Shown: positions 55,459-64,000 of the stretch, piece by piece | How the letters are laid out: each line of letters begins with the position of its first letter | Numbering within the stretch: position 1 is the first letter of the stretch | From: Flaccisagitta enflata | Taxonomy: Eukaryota; Chaetognatha; Sagittoidea; Aphragmophora | Assembly: GCA_965153355.1 (NCBI GenBank) | Contig: OZ231128.1 | Coordinates: 35,092,001 to 35,156,000, forward strand | Reading direction: 5' to 3' | DNA: 64,000 nt | The notes under the pieces: generated by a model | What the model saw: only the letters and a program-made list of their open reading frames with translations | What the model was told of the DNA's origin: nothing | The model's database searches: none | Translations under genes and position numbers: made by a program

Positions 55459-57327
55459 ATGTCTGCTCCATCGGCAACGATGGATGGCGGAGGTGTGCAT
55501 GACACCTCAATTTCATCCTTGGCATCATATTTTGCGGGTTGCCAGCATGAACTCATCGTCGAGCTGCGTGAGATGCGTGCAAATGTGGTGGTTGCCCTCA
55601 ACGAGGCTCAAATGGCCTTTAACGACGTGGTAACCAACCCAGACGACGAAATGGCAGCTGCAGATTCAGACTTTGCGCGTGATAGTCTTCAAGCAATTGT
55701 ATATCGCTACCTCGCTAAAACCAACGACATTTCGAAATCGGGCGAGCTTGATGGTGCATATGAGTTGTGGACTTACTCTGCAAATAGCCTGAAAACTGTG
55801 CGCAGCAAATGGGCTAAGATGAAATTTTTCGCAACAGACTTGTACTCCGACAATTTCCCAACAACGGAGGAGATCCTTAAATATCGCCAACGTGCCCCTC
55901 ATAAGCTGGGGGTGGGTGCGGAAGCGGTTGACGAGACATTGCAACGCATGAATTTGAATGCCCTGAATCGAGGTGGATTAGGTGGCGCGATAGAGCAGTG
56001 GGATGTTAGGCCAACGCATCATTCGTCCATGGATGGAGCAATGCAGGAGCCGGTACACGAACAGCTCCAGCAGCGCCGTCAGCAACCACCAGCGTCTCAA
56101 CAGGCTCGTCAACAACATCATCAGATGCAATGTCAAGTCAAAGGTGATTGGATTGCTAGAGCTGCGATTGGTGATGATGAGATTGTCAGGCAGGTGAATG
56201 GAGATCATGAGCAGTCGGAAGGAGTCGGCGGTGGTCATCGACATCAGCAACCACCCCAGGAACGCCCGACAGCCACAGATTACCGCGAACCTCAGATGAC
56301 ACAAATCCATCGCCATCATCTTAATCCTCCTCCTCCTCCTCCTCCATCTCCTTTAACGCGGCGTCAAACGGGTGCTCAAGCAGCTCGACAGGGCTTAGCC
56401 CATCAATCCTTGTCAGATGGCGCTTTTGAGAAATTCCTTGCAGCTTCCCATGCGGATAATTTCATTCGATGGAGAGAAATTGGCTACAAGAATTTGGAAA
56501 AGGCACGGCCAAGAATACCGCATACATCCTTGACGCCCACAGATTACATTATTCTGAAGCGGAGATTTATGGAGGCGGCAAATAATAAGGGAATTACGGA
56601 AATGGACATGCTTTTGGAGTTACCACATTGGTTTAGCGGCCCTGTAGCTGATGTCATCATGACGGCGACAATTGGTGTGACAGCAGAGACTGCCGCCTTT
56701 GAATTGGAGAAGTGTTTTGAGCGGATGGACACGATATTCCAGGGGAAATTAGGCATGGTGGGCGCACTGCTTGATGGAATTGCATCCGCTCCTCCAATCG
56801 CAACGCATGATTACAAGGCCCATTTTCTCCTTTATGCGGAATTATTGAAGGCTGAGAAGATTGCGAGGGTGTGTGGAGAGGAAGAGATGTGTCACAGAGA
56901 CAACAGAATTCGTGACATTCTCAACAGCCGGGTCCCTCATCTCGCTGACAAGTTTTGGACGGAGGACTTTGAATCAAAACAAGATGGCCGGGGGAATTAT
57001 AACTTCCATAATTTGGTGGAGTTGGTGGAGCGATGGGCAATTATCAAAAGATATCAGGCACCGCCTGACAAAGATTCCACTTTTTGTGACCAACAGCGGC
57101 CAGACGGACTCTGCGGGATTTGTGGCCATCCCCATACAACATCTCAATGCCCCATTCTAATGGACGTCTCTGTCGATTCAAGGGTGGACATTTTATCAAA
57201 GCGCGAACTTTGTTTTCATTGTCTCAAGAAGGGACACACTGCAAAATACTGCAACAATATACCTTCGTGTCAAATGTGCGGCCGAGCCCATGCGACGATC
57301 CTCCACGGCCGTAAATTTAATCAATGA
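55459..57327 (+). CDS. gag: BEL/Pao-like Gag with three zinc knuckles
   Basis: 622 residues from ATG 55459 (AAAATGT); the preceding in-frame codons include only a TTG. The N-terminal part is helical. Residues about 200-300 are a Gln/His/Pro-rich linker. Residues about 320-560 resemble the BEL/Pao capsid region (FIRWREIGYKNLEKARPRIP, LELPHWFSGPVADVI). Three knuckles end the protein: CGICGHPHTTSQC (CX2CX3HX4C), CFHCLKKGHTAKYC (CX2CX4HX4C) and CQMCGRAHATILH (CX2CX3HX4H), the order typical of BEL/Pao Gag just before its protease. Here a TGA follows five residues after the last knuckle (GRKFNQ), so no protease is attached. Expected role: particle assembly and RNA packaging. The frame is intact with intact knuckles. 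Confidence 0.85.
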   Translation: MSAPSATMDGGGVHDTSISSLASYFAGCQHELIVELREMRANVVVALNEAQMAFNDVVTNPDDEMAAADSDFARDSLQAIVYRYLAKTNDISKSGELDGAYELWTYSANSLKTVRSKWAKMKFFATDLYSDNFPTTEEILKYRQRAPHKLGVGAEAVDETLQRMNLNALNRGGLGGAIEQWDVRPTHHSSMDGAMQEPVHEQLQQRRQQPPASQQARQQHHQMQCQVKGDWIARAAIGDDEIVRQVNGDHEQSEGVGGGHRHQQPPQERPTATDYREPQMTQIHRHHLNPPPPPPPSPLTRRQTGAQAARQGLAHQSLSDGAFEKFLAASHADNFIRWREIGYKNLEKARPRIPHTSLTPTDYIILKRRFMEAANNKGITEMDMLLELPHWFSGPVADVIMTATIGVTAETAAFELEKCFERMDTIFQGKLGMVGALLDGIASAPPIATHDYKAHFLLYAELLKAEKIARVCGEEEMCHRDNRIRDILNSRVPHLADKFWTEDFESKQDGRGNYNFHNLVELVERWAIIKRYQAPPDKDSTFCDQQRPDGLCGICGHPHTTSQCPILMDVSVDSRVDILSKRELCFHCLKKGHTAKYCNNIPSCQMCGRAHATILHGRKFNQ

Positions 57328-59726
57328 TTCATTCCTACCATCCATTCTGTTCTACTCTTCGCCTCATTTCCGCTCTTGCGTCCTTCATGTCCTTACAAGT
57401 CACGTGATTTCGAACAGACGCGTCCCCAGCTCTTTGATGGTATTCCATTTGTCCGGTGGAGTTCCCCTCGACAGCTGGATTTGGGATATTGGCGATGGGA
57501 TGCAGTTCAATGTGTTCCATATCAACACTTCTAAAACGGATAAGTTCAATTGAAAGAATGATTGACATTGATGATTGCTTGACTATGTTTATACTGTGTC
57601 AATTCGCTTCAATGGATATCCGTTTCTTTTCCCGCCCCTTATCTGTTTGGTGTCTTGATAACGTTTTTTCGTCCTCTGTTTGTGTGTTTTCTTTATATTC
57701 ACCCTACAGTAGCTTCCGGACGTTTTTTCAATTGCTTGAGGGCGCGCGTGATCACTTCCGGCGCATGCAGGAAGAAAAGATGGCGGCGCTTGTCGTCTCG
57801 ATTCGTTTTCAAGATGGCGCCGATCTTCCTTCTTTCCTCCGTCTTCTCCTCCTCCTCCTCCTCCATTGGCTACGTCTCTCAGCGCAACCTCCATGGGACT
57901 AGGGAGGGATTCTCCGGCAGTCGAGTTCCGCGCCCCTTCGTCGTCGTCTTATTTTAGGTGATGGGGGCTGTTTTGGTTCTTGTTCTCTTTTGTTTTGTTT
58001 TGTTTTGTTTTATTCTTGTTTTCTCCCTCGTTTGTTTTTTCTCTCTCGTTTTCTCTCCCGTTCTCTCTTGTGTGCTTTCGTTCTCTTTTTCTTTTTCTCC
58101 TCGTTTTCCTGTTCGTTTTCCTCTTTCTCGTTTCTTTTCGTTCTCTTCCCTGTTCTTTTGTTCTTTCCCTATTCTTTTCCCGTTCCCTTCTTGTTCTCTG
58201 TCTCTTGGTTTCTGGATAGAGAGGGGCTTGTAATTTTGTTACCCAGTGGGATAAGGGATGTGGGGTGGTTTTGTCGGTTTTTGGCTGTGCCTTTTTATCA
58301 ATTTTATGCATTCTTATTGTTATATTTTTTATTATTGGTCGTTCATGAATATCGTTATTTACTTTTGTTTTGCGTCTCGCGTTTTTAGCACATGATTTCG
58401 TTTTTCGTTTTGCGTTTGCGCGTTTTTATTTCTGTCTATTCTTAACGTGACATCTACACGTTGGCAGGTTTTTAATTATTTATTTAGGTGTAGTATCTCT
58501 TATCATTGCTGGTTTTTAATCCCTGATGTATTTCCGGTCATGTTCCCCTGTCTGGAAATACCACAAGGTCCCCAAAACCCCCCACCCCCCCCCCCCTTAT
58601 CCCCCCTTTACCTAGGTAAATACGCCTCAATGCTAGCTCTCTCGTGTCTCGTCTTGGCGGCCATTGTGGAATTGACTCTTTCGTGCGGGCGATCAAGTCG
58701 ATTGTCAATTTGGCGGCTGCCCCTGTCTACTCAATGATCCCTATATCTCAACAAAAAGAAGCCTCTTCCACTCGCGAGTGATTACGCTCCCGGACAGCGT
58801 CGTGGTTGGGGTAGTAAAACGTTTGAGTGTGGAGGGTGAGATTTTCAAGGGAGAGATGAAGAGAGGCGTGCATTATATTGCCCCTTATTGAGTCCCTTCC
58901 CTTCCTGTCTTGTTGGGCGGGCCCATGGGCAGGTTACCATATTTCCCCCGGGCGTGGATGGTGCCTTTTGTGGTTATGTTTCAGGCCTCCTTTGGTCGTT
59001 AGTCGTTGGTCATATCCCTCGGGTCGGTCCACTAAGGGTGAGGGTTGGTTCCTGTCTTTTTCTTTCGCTCTCCTGGTAGCTGCGCAGCAAGGCCCCAAGG
59101 CTGCCAGTTAAGCTGCCGCTTCATCATTGGTACCAATCAGCCTGAAGTGTCTCGCCAGTTGACGAGGACTTCCGCCTCGCAGCCCCCAAAGGCCGCGGTT
59201 GGAAGCAAGCTACCAGGCGGTGCAAAACCTGCATCTGTTAATTCTGGCTCCCCTCATCAACAAGCGGACATTGGTGGTGTTGATAATGACAAAAGCTGGA
59301 ACCGCGCCTGGGGCAGCTGTGCCACCTTGGTCGGTGATTAGGGGCTAGCCCTGTAGACGGTAGGTGGTGGGTCTTGATGGGGGTAAAAAGGCGTCTCATT
59401 GATGTACCATCTGAATCGTTATTTGAATATACCATTTGTATTAGCTGTAGTTTTGTCGCCGATTTTGTCCTTTGGGTAGCATGGTCGGGTAAGGGGACGG
59501 GAAGGGGGTGTTTGTATATTGAGCAAGCTGCGAAGCAGTAGCACCCTTCGTCCCCAGGGGGGGAATGCGCGGGTGGTGTATGCTGGCTCGTTTGTGTGTC
59601 CCCATCCTTATCCGACCCCCCCCCCTTTTTTTATTTTTTTTTTTTTTTATGTGTTACCCTAAATTTTTTGCCCCCCTCTCGAAACTATTTTGGAAATTTA
59701 TTTTAATTAAAATAAATTGGGGGGAT
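57328..59726 (+). other. Internal non-coding region in place of pol
   Basis: There is no protease, reverse transcriptase, RNase H or integrase in any frame over 2.4 kb. It holds two AAGATGGCG motifs (57777 and 57812), a T/C-rich stretch (57,965-58,200), a C-run near 58,580, GC-richer DNA to 59,580 and a purine stretch TTGGGGGGAT just before the 3' LTR. It is likely packaging or structural sequence, or the remnant of a deleted pol. Confidence 0.7.
59710..59726 (+). promoter_or_regulatory. Polypurine tract before the 3' LTR
   Basis: AAATAAATTGGGGGGAT abuts the TGTGG start of the 3' LTR and is the expected plus-strand priming site. Confidence 0.65.
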
Positions 59727-60210
59727 TGTGGAAAATGTGTCTTTTGTTGACCTTAGCGATGCCATTTTTTTGTCACATTGCCCTTTTGTGTCGCTTCCGT
59801 AGCTGTACGGAGTTGCTTTAGATTTTATTCTCTGTCGCTCCTTCATCCTGAAAAATTGCGTGTTTTTTACCTTTTTTGCTTGGCATTTTTATCGTCATCG
59901 CGTCGTTTTTATCGTTTATCGTTTTATTGTTTTATCGTTTTATCTCGATCTGTACACTAATTTTTTCTCTCTTTTTGTTCCATTTAGTGTCTTTTTTGAG
60001 AGGTGTGGTGGCAAACTGTCCGTTAATAGATTTTACTTCACAAAAATAGACATATCGGCGGCTATGTAGAATTACAACGGGCTTTATCATTTCATCCACA
60101 CCTCAATATGCAAATTAGACAAAATAAGGACATGTTCACGCTCAGCTAAATAGACATGCGAATCGCTAAAAGCGTGAACCGACGGCAAGAAACTATGCCG
60201 TAAATTCACA
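59727..60210 (+). repeat. 3' LTR
   Basis: 484 bases, no difference from the 5' LTR seen by eye, offset by 5,192. Identity implies a recent insertion. Confidence 0.95.
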
Positions 60211-60215
60211 CTTAC
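60211..60215. repeat. 5-bp target site duplication, right
   Basis: CTTAC directly after the 3' LTR. Confidence 0.9.
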
Positions 60216-60402
60216 GGAATTCAATGTATGTATGTATGTAAGTATGTATGTATACAACGCAACGGGCAGTCTGACGACAGGACGGGCAGACGCTTTTCAG
60301 AGATTCAAGGACGCATCTTAAATGAAGAAAGACGAATGTGTGTATGTAAACGACGATGCGACAGTCATAAAAAAAGATACACTTGAAAGAAAGGAAGAGG
60401 AA

Positions 60403-60852
60403 TAACAAGGCCAAGTTAAAGCCAACATGTGCGCCTCGCTTATTAGGAAGATGAGAATGTAAGTTTTGAATGAATGAATGAATGAATGAATGAATGAATG
60501 AATGAATGAATGAATGAATGAATGAATGAATGAATGAATGAATGAACTTATGAGTCAATTGTACTCGTGTAGAAAGGGAGTCATAGGAACTTTTTCAGTG
60601 CGTCCTCTACAAGAGGTCATATCCGTCGGTCCGTCGGTTGGTCGGTCGGGTAACGCAAACGTTTGAAATGTGCAAAATGGCTAATTCTGACGTAGTTCTT
60701 CATTCCAATCACCTCTCATGCCATACCACATTCATTTTTTTTTTCATTCATTCACTCATTCATTCATTCATTAATTCATTCCTACATTCATTCATTCATT
60801 CATTCATCAAAAACGTTCATTCATAAATTCAAGCGAGGCGCACTTGGCCTTG
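60403..60852. repeat. Inverted pair of a third repeat subfamily around GAAT tracts
   Basis: AACAAGGCCAAGTTAAAGCC then GCGCCTCGCTT at the left, AAGCGAGGCGCACTTGGCCT then TGTTT at the right. (GAAT)n lies at 60467-60545 and (ATTC)n at about 60735-60812. Confidence 0.65.
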
Positions 60853-60989
60853 TTTATCAAAACAAATTTAACCCATCTTTGCATCCAGGTCCAAGGATTT
60901 CATATGATTGACGTTTTATTGATTCTTTTCTTCATGCACTAACGACCCCTTTGATATCCGTCAATTTAGCACCTTTTCTGCCATTTTTG

Positions 60990-61265
60990 GGCAGCGGACC
61001 CAAAGGACCGATGTCCTGTAAAACACAGGGACAAAATTCCATACACACATCCTTCCATGTACTTGTTTGTCGGTCTGTCTTATATTTATCCGTATGTCCA
61101 TAGCCTCCTGAGGCCAAAAGCCTAAACCCAACCCTTAGAGGCTTGATATTAGCCCAGTCAGACCTGAAATCAGCTATCTCAGGCCTGAAATCAGCTTGTT
61201 CAAGCCTAAAATCAGTTTTTTTGGGCAGCGGCTCTAAAGGGGTAGAAGTCCTGTAAAACACAGGG
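60990..61265. repeat. Direct repeat of GGGCAGCGG...CCTGTAAAACACAGGG
   Basis: A roughly 45-base motif at 60990-61032 recurs at 61222-61265. A reverse-oriented trace (CCTTCGGGGCCGCTGCCC) is at 48819. Confidence 0.6.
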
Positions 61266-61295
61266 GGACTATCATTTGTCCGTACATTCGGGCCC

Positions 61296-61475
61296 CCAGG
61301 CCCTCTCAGGCCGGAAATCTGCCCTCTCAGGCCGGAAATTTGCCCTCTCACGCCTGAAATTTGCCCTCTCAGGCCTTGAATCTGCCCTCTCAGGCCTGAA
61401 ATTTGCCCTCTCACGCCTGAAATTTGCCCTCTCCAGCCTTGAATCTGCCCTCTCAGACTTGAAATCTGCCCTCTT
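61296..61475. repeat. 21-bp minisatellite (CTCTCAGGCCTGAAATTTGCC)n
   Basis: About eight units. The period of seven codons keeps frames open and produces the 80-160-codon frames seen here, which are not called genes. Confidence 0.9.
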
Positions 61476-61710
61476 GGATGACTGGTTTACGCCTGTGAAA
61501 GCATTTGTAGTCCGATAGTAATCAAACCCCGATGGAGCTAATAACAGAAACACGTGTCGGTTATGAAGAAAGACGCCAAATTTTTGTAGCGGACCAACCA
61601 ACCAACAAAGCAAACAGACTCGACCTCTTTCAGACATGCGAAGAAGCGCAAAAAAACAAAAACAAAACAAAAAAGCCACATTTAAAGCGCAATCGACTTT
61701 TTGTTCTCAC

Positions 61711-61846
61711 CTGATCCTGCCGGAATTCGTGTCGATGGTGTGATAAGCGAGTGAGATGTTTTCTTCGGGCACCGATGGATGACTGAGGATGTTACAAGAC
61801 AAATGAGCGTCGGAATTTCGCACTCGCGTATCTCTCGTGGCGCCGC
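61711..61846 (-). CDS. Probable internal exon of a minus-strand gene
   Basis: The acceptor TTTTTGTTTGTCTCCAAAG ends at 61847 and the donor GTGAGAAC starts at 61710. The 136-base exon starts in phase 1 and ends in phase 2 and reads GATRDTRVRNSDAHLSCNIL then SHPSVPEENISLAYHTIDTN. The single Cys, the NIS glycosylation site and the beta-like pattern suggest an extracellular segment. It cannot splice directly to the 38358-38521 exon, because the phases differ, so at least one exon lies between or it belongs to another gene. No domain is recognised. Confidence 0.5.
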
Positions 61847-61912
61847 CTTTGGAGACAAACAAAAATGTGAAAGAAACAGATAGAGAATGTGAGATTGTGA
61901 GTAGTCTCATGC

Positions 61913-61914
61913 CG

Positions 61915-62005
<91 letters not shown>
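61913..62005. repeat. (TTG)n microsatellite
   Basis: About 93 uninterrupted bases. Confidence 0.95.
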
Positions 62006-62007
<2 letters not shown>

Positions 62008-62054
62008 GTCTTTTCTTTTTCAAATGCTTTTTTCTTGCCCGCAATGTCCTTTGT

Positions 62055-62436
<382 letters not shown>

Positions 62437-62532
62437 CAAGCCTAAAATAACAATAATTCAAAATTGAGGGATCGTCGCGACGGATGACCCGACACACGGC
62501 GACTAAGGACAATGTCACGTATAAGAAGTCGT

Positions 62533-62612
62533 TTGTGGTTTAGAGGTAGCGGAGTGTGCGAATGTATCAGTTTTTTAACAACTGGTAATAAGTTCGAATC
62601 AACTGTCTGGAC
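62533..62612 (+). ncRNA. tRNA-like / SINE-head-like stretch
   Basis: TAGAGGTAGCGGAGTGTGCG resembles an A box and AAGTTCGAATCAACT a B box, spaced about 45 bases apart. No acceptor stem closes well, so it is at best a tRNA pseudogene or SINE head. Confidence 0.25.
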
Positions 62613-62877
62613 TGTTACGTTAAATTTTGTTAACTGAATTTTCTAACAATGCGCCAGTGGCCAACTTACCAACCAATGAGCTTCCTTGAGACAGGGCATG
62701 TGTCACATATAAATGAAAAGACTGAAAAGACTAGAGAATCAAAGCTTCGCTTAAAATGCAGTGAAGCACGCTCAAGACCAAAGGGTACATATATCAAACG
62801 TTTTCCCATCGCTTAATTATCGTTTTATAGAATCATATGCACCGCCACTTGAGCGGACTGAAGCGACATGCCAGCAA

Positions 62878-63491
62878 TGCTAACCATGGCCAAAAAAAAA
62901 ATCGTACATTGCTTCTTTCTACTATAACTTTATGCTGCTTTTGAGAAAGTACATACAATCTATGACCATTTTAAAGAGTTTCGAAAAATCTTTGATTTGA
63001 GTCGTTGAACGAAATTCTAACTTAAAAACTTTAGAAGTTGTGATAATTTGAAAAAAAAAAGTGTCAAATTGAAATCTGCCAGATATGACGTTTTTTACTA
63101 ACTTTAATTCATGGACTTAAAGTCTTTATTTGATTACCATTTCTAAACAGATTGAGTTAAAAAGGTCTGCTTGGAGCCATTTTGTAGATAATAAGTTATA
63201 TTTTCATTTTCTCTTTAATTTTTCTTAGTTTCCTTTTGTCATATATGTTTTTACGCTTTTAAAGACAGAACTGAAAGTACAGAATCCCTTCAAATGACAG
63301 ATTATGGTGATGCTCACTTCAAACTGTTGCCATTTCTAAACGAATTTAGCTAAAACTTCCTGCTTGATCTAGATTTGAAGAACTTTTGAAGATCTTTCAA
63401 ACGGTCACCAATTTTTTGTATTTTCATTGAGATTAAGCCAGTCAAAAGCATCAAAAACCGCCATGTACGGTTTTTTTGGCCATGGTTAGCA
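62878..63491. mobile_element. 614-bp inverted-repeat element
   Basis: TGCTAACCATGGCCAAAAAA at the left pairs with TTTTTTTGGCCATGGTTAGC then A at the right. The inside carries CCATTTCTAAACAGATTGAG and CCATTTCTAAACGAATTTAG, the shared block. No coding capacity. Confidence 0.7.
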
Positions 63492-64000
63492 GGTCTCTTA
63501 GCATCATCATCTATTCTCTTTTTTTCTAACGATGGACTTTATCATTTAAGCGTCATTGTTTGAGCATTTAGCCACTCTAAATTCATTTCTCCAATGGCAT
63601 TCAATTTTTTCACAATCTAAAGATCTGGTAGTTTTAAAATCGTTCCTGCTACTCCGGTGTAAGAACATACTCATTTCTGAGTTATGACTTGTGTAAGGCG
63701 CTGGCAGCGCAATTCCACATGGGTTAGAATCCTGTTCAAATACCCGCAAGATTTTCCATCTGCAAAGATCTGCAACGTAATTTCTTATTCTTTAAATCTC
63801 TGGATTCATATTGAACAACCCCATAACTTCGTTGTCAAAATAATTTGAGGTGTTACCGCCACTGCGCTGGTTCTGAAACACTGACAAATATCCACTTTAT
63901 GCGTCATACACTAACTCCACTATCAAAAACGGCAAAAAAAGTTATCACTTATCACTCCAAATTCCTAATTATGTTGCTGCAGTAAAAATACAAGAACAAG
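63492..64000. other. Spacer, no gene seen
   Basis: GGGTTAGAATCCTGTTCAA near 63721 resembles a tRNA B box but has no partner. No gene. Confidence 0.35.

Larger units (their letters stand above)
54535..60210 (+). mobile_element. Complete Gag-only LTR retrotransposon, 5.7 kb
   Basis: Two 484-bp LTRs, a CTTAC target duplication, a 14-nt self-complementary priming site, one BEL/Pao-like Gag frame and a polypurine tract are all present. No pol is present. It matches the layout of terminal-repeat retrotransposons with a GAG domain described in plants. Reverse transcriptase and integrase must be supplied in trans, presumably by an autonomous relative. It lies on the plus strand, opposite to and possibly within an intron of the minus-strand membrane-protein gene. 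Confidence 0.85.

Noticed and set aside
57949-58388. Basic or Phe/Ser-rich frames in the retroelement interior
   Set aside because: They come from a T/C-rich tract and show none of the conserved Pol motifs.
63715-63740. tRNA B-box-like sequence
   Set aside because: It has no A box at the right distance and no cloverleaf.

Overview
The window is animal (metazoan, probably invertebrate) nuclear DNA. It has Ty3/gypsy-type and BEL/Pao-like LTR retrotransposon genes, many short inverted-repeat elements, long microsatellites, and at least three minus-strand exons with GT/AG splice sites. No species can be named from the sequence alone.

Region 1 (1 to about 15,060) differs from the rest. It has almost no microsatellites, its reading frames have no introns inside the coding sequence, and the spacers are T/C-rich. 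In order it holds the possible tail of a frame entering from the left (1-216), a 55-residue one-helix membrane peptide (652-819), a Ty3/gypsy Gag (1692-3260) and Pol (3251-7435), two broken tail frames (7351-8191), a 1062-residue protein with a WRN/RNase D-type 3'-5' exonuclease domain (9158-12346), and a 435-residue F-box-like protein (12888-14195). A T-tract plus a short module (CTTGG/CTTGA ... CTTA) recurs eight times in the spacers before gag, before the exonuclease gene, before the F-box gene and after it. My reading is that this may be one large multi-gene retroelement, or a gypsy element next to two genes that share its regulatory module. No LTR pair for it lies inside the window.

Region 2 (about 15,060 to 54,500) is repeat-rich. 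It holds a 520-bp foldback element with a 4-bp target duplication, many copies of a roughly 150-300-bp repeat family with the palindromic tip GTCGCGTGCACGCGAC, several inverted-repeat elements that share an internal block, and numerous micro- and minisatellites. These appear to lie in or near the introns of a minus-strand gene for a single-pass membrane protein (exons at 36723-36932, 38358-38521 and probably 61711-61846).

Region 3 (54,535-60,210) is a complete LTR retrotransposon. Its two 484-bp LTRs read as identical, it has a 5-bp target duplication (CTTAC), and it has one Gag frame with three zinc knuckles of BEL/Pao style but no pol. The 14 nt directly after the 5' LTR are perfectly complementary to an internal LTR segment, which suggests Tf1-like self-priming instead of tRNA priming. 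Its proteins for reverse transcription and integration would have to come from another element.

Region 4 (60,211-64,000) returns to repeats: a GAAT tract, a 21-bp minisatellite, a 290-bp TG tract fused to a CT tract, a tRNA-like stretch and a 614-bp inverted-repeat element.
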